A stretch of 64,000 nt of DNA from Acidobacteriota bacterium (lineage in GTDB: Bacteria; Acidobacteriota; Blastocatellia; Pyrinomonadales; Pyrinomonadaceae), in NCBI GenBank assembly GCA_003222895.1, contig QHXI01000053.1, positions 50,071 through 114,070 of the forward strand. Reading direction: 5' to 3'. The position numbers and the translations under genes were made by a program. Below, piece by piece: positions 32,865-42,077 of this stretch; the first letter of the stretch is position 1, and each line of letters begins with the position of its first letter. The notes below the pieces were generated by a model. That model had not been told where the DNA came from. It saw nothing but the letters and a program-made list of their open reading frames with translations, and did not search any database.

Positions 32865-34259
32865 CTAGTTCTGACTGACTGCTTCGAGACCAATCTTGTA
32901 TTTCTTGATCTTGCTGTAGAGCCGTGGCCGATAAATGCCGAGCATGTTCGCGGCCTTCTGTTTGTTTCCGCCAGTGCGTTGCAGCGTACGCTCGATCACA
33001 AATTTTTCGATGTCTTCAAGCGTCATATTCGGCGGAACATCCCACGACAGAGAAGGCGCGGCGGCGCTTGCGCTGCCATTGTCGAAAGGCAGATCGACTG
33101 GTTCGATGCGTTCTCCTTTCGCGAGCAATACGGCGCGTTCAATTACATTCTGGAGTTCGCGCACGTTGCCGGGCCACGGATGAGCAAACAACCTTTGATA
33201 TGCCGACTGTGAGACGCCGGCGATGGGGCGGTCGTATTTTTCGGAGTATTGATTGAGGAAATGATCGGTGAGTAACTGAATGTCTTCCATGCGTTCGCGC
33301 AGGGGCGGGACGTGAATTGTAATCGTCGAGATGCGATAAAACAGATCGTCGCGCAGCAGCCCGTCGCGAATTGCGTCGGCGGGCAAGCGATTGGTTGATG
33401 TAATCAAACGAAAATCGACGGGATAGCTTTTCTCTGATCCGATCTTGCGGCAAGTGCGTTCCTGTAGGACGCGCAGAAGTTTCGGCTGTAGTTCTATCGG
33501 CATTTCCGCGATTTCATCGAGCATCAGGGATCCGCCCGCTGCGTGCTGCACCAAGCCTTCCTTGTCCGCGTGCGCGCCGGTGAACGCGCCCTTCGTGTGA
33601 CCGAACAACTCTGACTCAATCAGCTCCTTCGGCAGCGCGGCGCAATTAACTTTGATGAAGGGCTTTTTGGCGCGCAGCGAATTGTAGTGAATCGCATTGG
33701 CGATCAATTCCTTGCCCGTGCCCGACTCGCCGACGATCAGAACATTCGCATCTGACTTGGCGACAGATTCGATCGTCTCATAAATCGTCTGCATCTCTTT
33801 AGACGAGCCGATGATGTTGAAGTATTCGGCGCGCGTCGAAAGTTGTCGCCGCATGTTTGCGGTTTCCGCCATTAACTCGCGGCGCTCGAGGGCTTTCTCA
33901 ACCAGCGGCGACAGCTCTTCAAAATCGAACGGCTTTTCGACGAAGTAGAAAGCACCGGCTTTCGTTGCTTCGACCGCGGTCTGCACAGAGCCGTAACCGG
34001 TCACGACGATCACTTCGGTGTTTGGCTTCGCGTCTTTCATGTGCCGCAGCAGCGTCAAGCCATCCATGTCCGGCAGTTGCAGATCGCAAATCACCAGGTG
34101 ATGGGCGCCGCCGTCAAAAAGATCGATTGCTTCGGCGCCGCTGGCCGCGGTGTCGACCGCGTAACCCTCTTCAACCAGATGTTGCCGCAACGAGTCGCTC
34201 ATCATTGGCTCGTCGTCGACAACCAGGATGCGCATGTCTTGATATTTTGATTTGCTCAT
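32865..34259 (-). CDS. Sigma-54-dependent response regulator (NtrC family)
   Basis: A 464-residue activator. The receiver domain has the phosphorylation site D59 (VICDLQLPDMDG). The AAA+ domain has Walker A (GESGTGKE) and the sigma-54 contact loop GAFTGA. The Fis-type helix-turn-helix is at the C-terminus (RTGGNKQKAANMLGI). It should activate sigma-54 promoters when phosphorylated. The gene follows a kinase-like gene by 7 bp, forming a pair, although that partner looks defective in ATP binding. Targets are unknown; the adjacent PilZ gene is one possibility. Confidence 0.95.
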   Translation of the reverse strand: MSKSKYQDMRILVVDDEPMMSDSLRQHLVEEGYAVDTAASGAEAIDLFDGGAHHLVICDLQLPDMDGLTLLRHMKDAKPNTEVIVVTGYGSVQTAVEATKAGAFYFVEKPFDFEELSPLVEKALERRELMAETANMRRQLSTRAEYFNIIGSSKEMQTIYETIESVAKSDANVLIVGESGTGKELIANAIHYNSLRAKKPFIKVNCAALPKELIESELFGHTKGAFTGAHADKEGLVQHAAGGSLMLDEIAEMPIELQPKLLRVLQERTCRKIGSEKSYPVDFRLITSTNRLPADAIRDGLLRDDLFYRISTITIHVPPLRERMEDIQLLTDHFLNQYSEKYDRPIAGVSQSAYQRLFAHPWPGNVRELQNVIERAVLLAKGERIEPVDLPFDNGSASAAAPSLSWDVPPNMTLEDIEKFVIERTLQRTGGNKQKAANMLGIYRPRLYSKIKKYKIGLEAVSQN

Positions 34260-34266
34260 CGGTGGT

Positions 34267-34974
34267 CTATTCGAATCCTAGGTTTTCAGTTGATAACGGC
34301 AGCCACGCCCGGATAGTGTCAGCCTCGCACTGCAATCGGCCGCCGTGCGCTTCGATGATTCGTGCAGCGACCGCAGTGTGCACCGTTCCACAACCGGTCG
34401 GACTCTTAAAAGGATTATTCCGAGAACTAAGTTTCACGCCGCTCCATTCGATCAAAGCGGTGACGGTATCGCCCTCCGAATGCAGCCGCGCGCTCAGAGA
34501 TATAACGTTGTTCTCTTTCGGACGAACGGCCGTCCGCACGTCATCTGTCACGGCCTTGATTGCTTCAGTCAGCGCTGCGGGATCGAAATGTCCGAGCACC
34601 ATTCCATCTTCAATCTGCGCAGCGATAGTCGCTCGCGGCAAGCCGCCGGTCTCGCGTGCGGCCGCCTCAGCAACGACATCGGAAATAATTTTGCTCAAAT
34701 CAACTTGCGGCTGAAGATGCAATTCCACCGGCCGAGCGTAGCGGACGAGCGCGGTCATGTCCTTCGCCGCGCGGTCCAAACCGGCAATCAGTTTCGCCAA
34801 AGTTTCGCGCTCCTCGATTGATTGATTTGTGCTCTCCAGCCGCTTGCGCAAGAATGTGGCGTACAATTTGATTCCGTTTAGTTGGTTCTTTAGATCGTGA
34901 ACGATTTGCAGCGTGGCGCGCCCCAATTCTTCCAGAGCGACCGTATCTGTAACCTTGGCTGGTGCTGGCTTCAT
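34267..34974 (-). CDS. Degenerate sensor histidine kinase-like protein
   Basis: About 235 residues with no sensor or membrane domain. The dimerisation/phosphoacceptor helix pair has an H box, QIVHDLKNQLNGIKLYA. The ATP-binding half is degenerate: the N box lacks its Asn (TEAIKAVTDDVRTAV), no DxGxG motif is seen, and the G2 box reads GCGTVHTAVA. It may therefore take phosphate from another kinase or act as a phosphatase or scaffold. The start is uncertain; the ATG at 34974 fits the domain, while the frame opens at 35058. It is paired with the NtrC-type regulator gene. Confidence 0.7.
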   Translation of the reverse strand: MKPAPAKVTDTVALEELGRATLQIVHDLKNQLNGIKLYATFLRKRLESTNQSIEERETLAKLIAGLDRAAKDMTALVRYARPVELHLQPQVDLSKIISDVVAEAAARETGGLPRATIAAQIEDGMVLGHFDPAALTEAIKAVTDDVRTAVRPKENNVISLSARLHSEGDTVTALIEWSGVKLSSRNNPFKSPTGCGTVHTAVAARIIEAHGGRLQCEADTIRAWLPLSTENLGFE

Positions 34975-35130
34975 CGTTAAGCGCGAAATTCTAGGAAGAG
35001 AACCGTACGAAATGAACGCGATTATTTCACCTTTCTGTGTCGCATTTCGATGCGACATCGTAGCAGACGGTCGCGGCCGTACGCTAGTAATGCGAAAAAG
35101 CGTTGGTTTCGGACCAGATCACGCGCAGAC

Positions 35131-35514
35131 ATGAAGCGAGAAAAGAAACCGTTCCTGCTGGTGGAAGATTTCGAGGACAGCCGTTTCATGATGAGACGGC
35201 TGCTTGAGATGGCGGGCTATAACGTCATCGAAGCCACGGATGGCGAGCAAGCAGTCAGGATCGCGGTCGAGGCTCGCCCGGCTCTTATTCTGATGGATCT
35301 TAGTCTGCCTAAGATGGACGGACTGGCAGCGACGCGAAGTATCCGTCAGAAGAGAGGTCTGAAGCGAGTTCCGATCGTTGCTGTATCGGCGCACGATTCG
35401 GATGAATCGCGAGCCGAGGCGCTCGATGCCGGTTGTAATGAATACGTAACGAAGCCGATCGATTTCGATCGACTGAACGATTTAATCCAGAAATTTCTTG
35501 GCCCGAAGGCCTGA
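35131..35514 (+). CDS. Single-domain response regulator (CheY-like)
   Basis: A 127-residue receiver domain only. The phosphorylation site is D56 (ILMDLSLPKMDG), the acidic pair is E12-D13, and the conserved lysine is K108 (EYVTKPID). No output domain is present, so it works by protein contact or in a phosphorelay. The ATG at 35131 gives the usual start; the longer frame from 35050 has an unlikely basic N-terminus. It is divergent from the kinase-like gene and lies before a stand-alone phosphoacceptor protein. Confidence 0.9.
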   Translation: MKREKKPFLLVEDFEDSRFMMRRLLEMAGYNVIEATDGEQAVRIAVEARPALILMDLSLPKMDGLAATRSIRQKRGLKRVPIVAVSAHDSDESRAEALDAGCNEYVTKPIDFDRLNDLIQKFLGPKA

Positions 35515-35672
35515 TCCCGCTCAGCCCTCGTCATGTACGGTAATCGCTCGTCAGCCGCCCCATAACGCGGCAGAAATCTCACTTCCAAAACAGCAGCAAC
35601 AAATCCGGCCGTGGAAAGATCAAGGTATCTGCGCATGGCCGACACGGGCACATGAATTGATGGTCCAGGGAC

Positions 35673-36017
35673 ATGAAGGAGGGTCCGCCAAAGCCCGCCC
35701 CCGACGGGCAAAGAGTTTCAGGTGACAACAACAAAGTGAAGTCCTCAATCAACATCCCACAAAAAGCGTTACCTATTCACGACTCACCAATCAATCGAGA
35801 CCGAGCGGCGATGGATTTCGCGAAAGGCATGAGTCACGAACTGCGCACACCGCTGAACGTGATTATCGGCATCTGCCAATTCCTCGAGCGCGATCGCAAG
35901 ACTCCGCTGTCACCGATGCATCGCGATGCGGTGGATCGAATGGAGCGGAACGCTCGCTCGCTCCTCGAATCGATAAATCATTTGCTCGAACATTTGCGTA
36001 GTCGTCAGTTGCACTGA
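35673..36017 (+). CDS. Stand-alone HisKA phosphoacceptor protein
   Basis: A 114-residue protein with a polar N-terminus (1-45) and a single HisKA domain with a clear H box (GMSHELRTPLNVIIG, H55) and the second helix (RMERNARSLLESINHLLEHL). No ATP-binding domain follows: the frame ends at 36017 and the next gene is on the other strand. It may be a truncated kinase or a true phosphotransfer or dimerisation module. The start could also be GTG at 35736. Its position next to a lone receiver and a degenerate kinase suggests a split phosphorelay. Confidence 0.65.
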   Translation: MKEGPPKPAPDGQRVSGDNNKVKSSINIPQKALPIHDSPINRDRAAMDFAKGMSHELRTPLNVIIGICQFLERDRKTPLSPMHRDAVDRMERNARSLLESINHLLEHLRSRQLH

Positions 36018-36037
36018 TCGACGCAGGACCGCGTCAA

Positions 36038-37537
36038 CTAATTCCGTGTAAATCTGTTCATCTTTCCACTACTGAAGAAAAAAACATCCGTCGGCGCCGA
36101 GCACGGTTTCCATTGCAGTCGAAGCGAATTGGATTGAACGCTAGTCGCGTCCAGGCAGTCAGTACCCTTGATTCGATCAAACCGATCGACAGCTTCACTC
36201 GCCCGCAGGGTTAATTGATCGCCGGCGGAATTTAGCTCGATTGGATCGTTCGCAGCGTGCAGACTCTGAAACGACACGAGGTCGACCTGCTTGATCGACT
36301 TTTCCTTTTGGAAGAACTGCAGCGCTTCCGGCAGCCCATTATGAAATAGCGGTACGCCGCGCAAGTTGTCAGGAGCATTCAGAATCAGCACCCGATCGTT
36401 CGAAGCTGATGCGGCCAAATCATTCTTCAACGCGAAAACGAGTTGAGATGCCTGCCTCCAGACGCGCGTCGTTCGATACAAATTGATCGAGTAGAAACCC
36501 GCGACGCAGATCAAGATCAAAAGCCAGACTCTTCGGTCGCGAATCCAGATCACGGATAGATGCGCAAGCAGTAAAACCGAAAATACCGTCGGTAGATACA
36601 AAAATCGCTCGCCAAGCGTTTCGTAAAGGTTCAGTCTCAAACTGATCACCGGCAGCAGCGAAACCAAAAACGACACGAGGAGTGTCAGCAGCAATCGGTT
36701 TTGCGTCTTTCGTTTCGATGGGCCGTACCACTTACGCCTGACAACGATCGCGATCGTTATCAGTCCAAGCGAGACAAGCACGATCAGATAGAAAAGCGGC
36801 GATTGCAGCGGCTTGAAGAGAAAGAGGGACCAGCTCGCCGGCAGCGTTGGCAGAACGGATCTGGTTGACGCCTCGAGCAGGCGATCGCGAATCCACCGCG
36901 GTGAGAAGTTCAGGTGTTGACTGGCGCCGTATCCGCCAACAACCGCCCCGATGAAGTACGCGCGTAAAGCGATGAAAGCTACCAGAACACCAGCGAAACT
37001 CTCGAATGATTTGAGTAATACGGTTCTGGTCTTCCCGGGCGTGGCATTTCGAAAACTGAGGACGAGCATGATGAATGGCAGACATATCGCGGACTCTTTC
37101 GCCAAGAGCGCCAGCCAAAAGCTCAGGAGAGAAACAATCAAGAGCAACGTACGACGGTGTTTCTCATATGCAAGATACGACCACAGTGATACCAACACGA
37201 AGGACGTAGCGATCAAGTCTGCGCGTCCCGAAATAAATACCAGAAACGAATTCGCTCCGTGAAGAACCGCGTTAGTCAGGTGATAGCCAAAGGGATGCGC
37301 GCCCCAAAGCCGGCCATCGATGACGTAGCTCCAGATGAAGAGCGGACGGAAGAAACCTCCGTACTCGTGACCCCAGGTGACCGAGAAGTCTCCGCCCAGG
37401 ACTTTGCCGATCTGCGCGAAGTCATCCGACAGAAAATAGTTATTGAGGTTGATTGAGAACGCGACGAGTGCGCCAATGACAAACAACCCCGGAAGATAAA
37501 ATTGAGTTGACCGCCGCAACGATTTCATAGATCGCAC
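36038..37537 (-). CDS. Polytopic membrane protein, GT-C glycosyltransferase-like
   Basis: A 499-residue protein with about ten hydrophobic segments. Early motifs SDDFAQIGKVL and FFRPLFIWSYVID, then HLTNAVLHG, ISGRADLIAT and LLAKESAICLPF, match the GT-C-like O-mannosyltransferase/TPR family that uses lipid-linked sugars. A periplasmic C-terminal part of about 140 residues follows the membrane region. The usual segment between HxxN...LLVF and SGRxDL, which holds an HPxHxE motif, is missing, as if about 40 residues were deleted in frame. The catalytic DD near the N-terminus remains. Substrate unknown. Confidence 0.7.
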   Translation of the reverse strand: MRSMKSLRRSTQFYLPGLFVIGALVAFSINLNNYFLSDDFAQIGKVLGGDFSVTWGHEYGGFFRPLFIWSYVIDGRLWGAHPFGYHLTNAVLHGANSFLVFISGRADLIATSFVLVSLWSYLAYEKHRRTLLLIVSLLSFWLALLAKESAICLPFIMLVLSFRNATPGKTRTVLLKSFESFAGVLVAFIALRAYFIGAVVGGYGASQHLNFSPRWIRDRLLEASTRSVLPTLPASWSLFLFKPLQSPLFYLIVLVSLGLITIAIVVRRKWYGPSKRKTQNRLLLTLLVSFLVSLLPVISLRLNLYETLGERFLYLPTVFSVLLLAHLSVIWIRDRRVWLLILICVAGFYSINLYRTTRVWRQASQLVFALKNDLAASASNDRVLILNAPDNLRGVPLFHNGLPEALQFFQKEKSIKQVDLVSFQSLHAANDPIELNSAGDQLTLRASEAVDRFDRIKGTDCLDATSVQSNSLRLQWKPCSAPTDVFFFSSGKMNRFTRN

Positions 37538-37568
37538 GGCGGTACTGTTGACTCAATCAAGGCTTCTG

Positions 37569-38708
37569 TCAATTCCAGTTGCGCTGCGGGCGAATTCGTT
37601 TGTCGCTGACCCACTCGTCCCAACCGTCGTCATAGCTTACGTAGTGAATCAGGTGTACGCCACGTTCCACTTTAAGTATTTTCGCTGCGTACCACTTGCC
37701 TTCCCAATTCACTTCGACAGTCGCGCCGACCGGATAGGCGGCGGTCTTAAGACTGCGAATCTGGGTTGCGGTCACCCACTCGTCGTCCGAATCTTCCCAA
37801 CCGTAGTAATGCACGTGATAGCGGTTGCCACGCACATCAAAGATGCGTGCTTTGTACCAGTCGCCTTCGGAACGCACTTCGACTCGACGGCTGACCTGCG
37901 GATTGATCTTCTGCTGCGCTGGGCCAATCAACATACCGGCGGGAAAATTTCCGGTCGTCACGAAGACCGATCGCTGGCCTTCGGCGAAAGCCATGTCTTC
38001 CTTTATGTCTTCGGCGAGTTCGGACAGAGTGACCTCGCCGTCCCCGTCGATATCCGCGAACGATCGTCCTTGAAAGCCCGCCAGCAGCATTTCTGTGAAG
38101 GTCCAGTTTTGAGTCGATTCCTGACTCGCGGAAGATGAAGTGAGCGACGCGTACGAAACTCGCCGGCCGAGCCGCTGCGTTTGCGTGGCGAGGTCACCTG
38201 AATAACAAGTGTCGGCGACCAGCATAGCGCGCGAACCACCGAAGTTCTTTTCGATGTCGCGCACGATTGAATCGGTGACCCAGCCGTCAACGTTATTGCC
38301 GGCGTCGTACGTCGCGAAGTAGGTCGTGCGCGCATCGTCTGATTTGTAACCGTGGCCGGTGTAGTAGAAGAAGAGCAGATCGTCCGGACCAGCTTTCGAC
38401 AGAAACTCCGGAAAAGAATTATGGACTCGACGCGAAGTAGCCTGCGTGTCCTTCAGAAACATTATTTGTTCTTCGGGAACGCGCTGCTGGCGAAAATATT
38501 CAACCAACTGCGCGTCGCGCCGGTTCGTTTGCGGAAACGAATCGAACATGTCGCGATGTTGCCACTTCAATACCCCAACGACGTAGACCCACGTGCGGCG
38601 CGGTTGCCAGTCTCGGGTTGCCGGTGCGGCTTGCGACAGAGCGCAAGCTACGAGGATGAGGACTGAAGCACTTAATGTTCTAAAGCTGCGAAGCAGATGT
38701 CTTCTCAA
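37569..38708 (-). CDS. Secreted metacaspase-like protein with EF-hand and Tudor-like repeats
   Basis: A 379-residue protein. Residues 1-29 form a signal peptide. A caspase-fold domain (about 38-265) has the catalytic pair H119 (YYTGHGY) and C168 (ADTCYSGD). An EF-hand loop follows (D219, D221, D223, E230). The C-terminal part holds two copies of a Tudor/agenet-like barrel (about 274-320 and 327-374; DWYKARIFDVRGNRYHVHYY and KWYAAKILKVERGVHLIHYV) ending in WV. The probable start is TTG at 38708, with AGGA upstream. Calcium may gate activity, as in other metacaspases. The barrel ligand outside the cell is unknown. Confidence 0.85.
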   Translation of the reverse strand: MRRHLLRSFRTLSASVLILVACALSQAAPATRDWQPRRTWVYVVGVLKWQHRDMFDSFPQTNRRDAQLVEYFRQQRVPEEQIMFLKDTQATSRRVHNSFPEFLSKAGPDDLLFFYYTGHGYKSDDARTTYFATYDAGNNVDGWVTDSIVRDIEKNFGGSRAMLVADTCYSGDLATQTQRLGRRVSYASLTSSSASQESTQNWTFTEMLLAGFQGRSFADIDGDGEVTLSELAEDIKEDMAFAEGQRSVFVTTGNFPAGMLIGPAQQKINPQVSRRVEVRSEGDWYKARIFDVRGNRYHVHYYGWEDSDDEWVTATQIRSLKTAAYPVGATVEVNWEGKWYAAKILKVERGVHLIHYVSYDDGWDEWVSDKRIRPQRNWN

Positions 38709-38836
38709 GATTAATTGTTCCTGTAGACCGAGACTCAGTAGAACGGAGAGAGAGCAAAGCGATCGGGGAAAGCGGATGGCCTTTTGGCCGAGCGATTATA
38801 CGCCATTTTGTGTCAGAAGCGTGACTGTGAGGAAGA

Positions 38837-39284
38837 TCATCGTCGGCCGCCAACTCGATCAATTGATCCGATCGCTACCGCTCCCGGTGCTGAATCGGGC
38901 CAAGCGTCGTAAAGATAAATCGCGAACGGAATCCACCAGATCAAATCGTTCGTCGCGCAGAGAACGATCGTCGATCTGGGCCAAGTGCCTTTCCAAATCA
39001 ACATCGCCAGGCCAATCGGACCGAGAATCTTTCCGAGCAAACCAACTGCGGCGAGCAGCCATCCTCGCTCTGGGAGGCGCGCGATTTCAAAGTAGATGAT
39101 GCCGTAGAGTCCGACTACCATTCCCAGGCAGGCGAAGATCGCAGGATGATTAAGTGGCGGCATTCCGGAAAATCGAAACAGCCACTGCGGATCGTAAATG
39201 GCGTGAAGGCCCCAGGCGATGTTGTAGGATGCCGGCGGCGAGAAACACGAGGCGATGAAATCTTCGGCGGCGGATCAGCAACAC
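38837..39284 (-). pseudogene. Small polytopic membrane protein, probably frameshifted
   Basis: From the ATG at 39163 a 108-residue frame encodes three or four hydrophobic segments (HPAIFACLGMVVGLYGIIY and later). The sequence is protein-like further upstream in the same frame (ASYNIAWGLHAIYDPQWLFR) with no start codon, while a second frame from GTG at 39284 gives a plausible N-terminus (LLIRRRRFHRLVFLAAG). One base gained or lost near 39230-39245 would join them into a protein of about 148 residues of a common family. It is either a frameshifted gene or an assembly error. The last codons overlap a GTAGCGA-type repeat. Confidence 0.55.
38864..38893. repeat. Half copy of the GAGCGGTAGCGA palindrome
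   Basis: TGATCCGATCGCTACCGCTC and ten more bases match one arm of the elements at 53653-53734 and 54210-54324. No partner arm was found. It encodes the last residues (PGAVAIGSID) of the frameshifted membrane gene. Confidence 0.7.
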
Positions 39285-39300
39285 TTATGTTATCGCTCGG

Positions 39301-39735
39301 CTAGGCCGTCTGGCGACCATCGATGATTTCAGGAGTGATCCGATAAAGCGCGATGCCGACTCCGCGGCCCAGCGAATCAACTTGCGTCGCGCTAATTGCC
39401 GGAGTGAGTGAAGGATTTCTTTCAGTAATGAACTTCATCGCGCGCTCTGTTTCGTCCTGCTTAGTAAGTTCAACCGCGCGTCCGATGACCATGACGCTGC
39501 GCCAATGCGTTGGGTCCGTGACCTCTTCGACTTGCAAGCAAACCTGAGGGTTTGATTCGATGAATTGCGTTTTCATTCCTTCCGTCGTCAGGAAATAAAA
39601 TTCTTTGCCGTCGTACGCGTAATGCATCGGCACGACGTAGGGACGACCTTCGCGCGCGCAGCCGAGATGGCCGAAATTCTGCCGTTGCAACAGCGCGTGC
39701 ATGTCAGCCGGGCTCATGTCTTCAACTTTCAGCAT
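39301..39735 (-). CDS. PNPOx-like flavin-binding protein
   Basis: A 144-residue split-barrel protein of the pyridoxamine 5'-phosphate oxidase-like superfamily, close to NimA-type and F420/FMN-binding members. Conserved segments are LGHLGCxxxGRPYVVPMHYA (written by pattern) and FLTTEGMKTQFIESNPQVCL, then WRSVMVIGRAVEL. It probably binds FMN or a related cofactor; the substrate is unknown. The ATG at 39735 places the start as in the family; the frame opens earlier at 39804. It lies 16 bp from the frameshifted membrane gene on the same strand. Confidence 0.8.
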   Translation of the reverse strand: MLKVEDMSPADMHALLQRQNFGHLGCAREGRPYVVPMHYAYDGKEFYFLTTEGMKTQFIESNPQVCLQVEEVTDPTHWRSVMVIGRAVELTKQDETERAMKFITERNPSLTPAISATQVDSLGRGVGIALYRITPEIIDGRQTA

Positions 39736-39825
39736 GGGCGAATCATATACCTTGGCGAGAAGGGAATTCAAAACGAAAAGACCAGAGCCAATCCTCTGAT
39801 TCAACTCAGTGAGCGCGCAATTGTC

Positions 39826-42021
39826 TTAAATCGCAAAGCCTTTCGGAGCTAACGGCAGCGAGCGCAAGCGCGTACCGCTCGCGTTGAAAATTGCGTTTGC
39901 AACCGCGGGGGCTAAACCGACAATCGGCGTTTCACCGGCGCCTGCCGAAGGAATGTCTTTGCGATCGACGAGCACGACTTCGATCAGCGGCAAGTCGGCG
40001 AATCGCGGCACGCGATAGCTGGAAAATTTTGGGTTGAGAACACGGCCGTTTTCGAATTGGATTGATTCGAACAGCGCGCCGCCGATCGCCTGCGTGATCG
40101 CGCCTTCGATTTGATTCCTGAGCTGAAGCGGATTTACGACCGCCCCGCAATCAAACGCTTCGACGACGCGAACGATCCGCACGCGTTTGTTCTTTGGATC
40201 TTCTTTCGCGCTCGCGGTTTCGATGGCAATCTCGGCGCAAGTCGCGATGTACGAGGCTTTCTCAAATCCGCAAGAGATTCCGAATCCATGATTCACCGAA
40301 GGGTTTGCTTTGCCCCAGCCGAACTGCTTCGCAGCGGCTTGCAGCACGTCGCGAAGTCGTTGGTCCTTGGTGTTTTTCAATCTAAATTCGAGGGGGTCAA
40401 TTTTGACTTCGCGCGCCAATTCATCGATGTGAACTTCGCGCGCAAAATGATTTGCCGTCGCCGCGAGCCCGCGATACGAGCCCTGGCGCAAAGGCGAGTT
40501 CGATTGATGGAAGCGAATGTCGTTGTTGGGAATGTCGTACTTGATTTGAATTCCGGCCGGGCCAGAGTTGTAGTTGTGAAATTCCCAGGCCGTGATCGTT
40601 CCGTCGTTCTTGACTCCGCTCTTAATGTCGATCGCGCCCGCGGGACGAAAGTATGCCCAGGTGAATTCTTCTTCGCGCGTCCAAACCAACTTCACCGGTT
40701 TGCCGGCGGCTTTCGCCAAGCGCGCAGCTTCGACCGCGCATTCGCCTGTGTGCTTGCCGCCGTAACCTGATCCCGTGTCGGGAACGATCACGCGAATTTT
40801 GTCTTCCGGAATATGAAAAGCTTCCGCAAGGTCGCCGCGCACGCCGAACGGTCTCTGGGTTCCTGTCCAAACAGTCAGCCGGTCGCCATTCCATTCGGCG
40901 ACTGCAGCGCGCGGCTCAAGTGGCGCGTGCGCGATGTATGCGACGGTGTAAGTCTGCTCCAGTTTCTTGTCGGCCGCGGCTAATCCGTCAGCGATCGAAC
41001 CTTGCGGTTGGGATCCGCCACCGCCGCCTTCTCCACTACCGCGTGCACTTGTTGCAGGCTTGCGCAGCAACTCGAACAACTCAGCATTCGAAGGTTGCGC
41101 CGGCGATTTCCAATCGACCGCGATCACGTTGGCAGCTTTCGTCGCGGTCTGCTGATCCGGCGCAACGACGCCGATGAAATTCCCATCCGTAACTACCTTC
41201 ACATTGGGCATCGCTTCAGCCGCTTTGGTGTCGGATGAAAGAAGCGTCGCATTGTATGCAGCTGGGCGAACTACTTTGCCGTACAGCATTCCTTCGCGTT
41301 TGATGTCGGTCGGGTATTGATGTTTGCCGGTAACGAATTTGGCCGCATCGACCTTCGTTATTGACGCACCGGCGATGGTCCAATCCTTCGGTTGGGTGAT
41401 CGCGATATCGTCGGGAATTACTTTGACAAGCCGGCGGCCTTTTGCGACCTCAGCCAGCGTCAACGTCTTCGATTTGTCGTGATTGACGAATCGCGCATCG
41501 ATGATTCGCAAATCCGCGGGCGCGACTTTCAACTGTTCGGCGGCGATCGCGATGAGCATCTCGCGAGCAGCGGCTGCTGCTTTGCGAAGCTGCGGCGCCA
41601 TCGTTGGCGTGCTGCGGCTGCCGAAGGTTCCCATGTCGAATGGCACCAGATCGGTGTCGCCCATTACCAGACGAACCGAAGTGATTGGCACGTGCAACTC
41701 ATCGGCGACAGATTGTGTCAGCGTCGTGCGCGTGTTTTGGCCGACTTCAACTTTACCGGTGAACGCCGTCACGCCACCATCTTCATCGATATGAATCCAT
41801 GCGCCGATGTCGTTCGGCAGACGTTCATTAGATCCACCGCGGCCCGACTCTCCTTGTCGTTGCTGCGCGATTGCCCGAGTCACCGGGACGACGAAAACAA
41901 TTCCCAGGCCGAATGCTTTGATAAAATCGCGCCGATCGAATGCGAACTTGTAATGGGGCGCTTCAAAGAGTTCGTAGCGTTCCGGCTCGATTTCGTCGAT
42001 TAGTTCTTGTTCGTCAATCAT
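39826..42021 (-). CDS. Molybdopterin-binding subunit, xanthine dehydrogenase family (IorB-like)
   Basis: A 731-residue large subunit of a molybdenum hydroxylase. A twin-arginine motif, RRDFIKAFGLG, lies near residue 30, after an acidic leader, so Tat export with bound cofactor is expected. The molybdenum cofactor segments GTFGSRS, GSGYGGKHTGE and SYRGLAATANHF, and the late SAGAGE with the catalytic glutamate, are present. A low-complexity linker (GSGEGGGGGS) lies about mid-protein. The start at 42021 is set by AAGGT upstream. It follows the [2Fe-2S] subunit gene, matching isoquinoline 1-oxidoreductase-like two-subunit enzymes. The substrate is unknown. Confidence 0.9.
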   Translation of the reverse strand: MIDEQELIDEIEPERYELFEAPHYKFAFDRRDFIKAFGLGIVFVVPVTRAIAQQRQGESGRGGSNERLPNDIGAWIHIDEDGGVTAFTGKVEVGQNTRTTLTQSVADELHVPITSVRLVMGDTDLVPFDMGTFGSRSTPTMAPQLRKAAAAAREMLIAIAAEQLKVAPADLRIIDARFVNHDKSKTLTLAEVAKGRRLVKVIPDDIAITQPKDWTIAGASITKVDAAKFVTGKHQYPTDIKREGMLYGKVVRPAAYNATLLSSDTKAAEAMPNVKVVTDGNFIGVVAPDQQTATKAANVIAVDWKSPAQPSNAELFELLRKPATSARGSGEGGGGGSQPQGSIADGLAAADKKLEQTYTVAYIAHAPLEPRAAVAEWNGDRLTVWTGTQRPFGVRGDLAEAFHIPEDKIRVIVPDTGSGYGGKHTGECAVEAARLAKAAGKPVKLVWTREEEFTWAYFRPAGAIDIKSGVKNDGTITAWEFHNYNSGPAGIQIKYDIPNNDIRFHQSNSPLRQGSYRGLAATANHFAREVHIDELAREVKIDPLEFRLKNTKDQRLRDVLQAAAKQFGWGKANPSVNHGFGISCGFEKASYIATCAEIAIETASAKEDPKNKRVRIVRVVEAFDCGAVVNPLQLRNQIEGAITQAIGGALFESIQFENGRVLNPKFSSYRVPRFADLPLIEVVLVDRKDIPSAGAGETPIVGLAPAVANAIFNASGTRLRSLPLAPKGFAI

Positions 42022-42077
42022 GTTCTTTACCTTCGTGGTGCAGGGCTTCAGTCTGTAATTCCGGAGCACAGGCTAAT

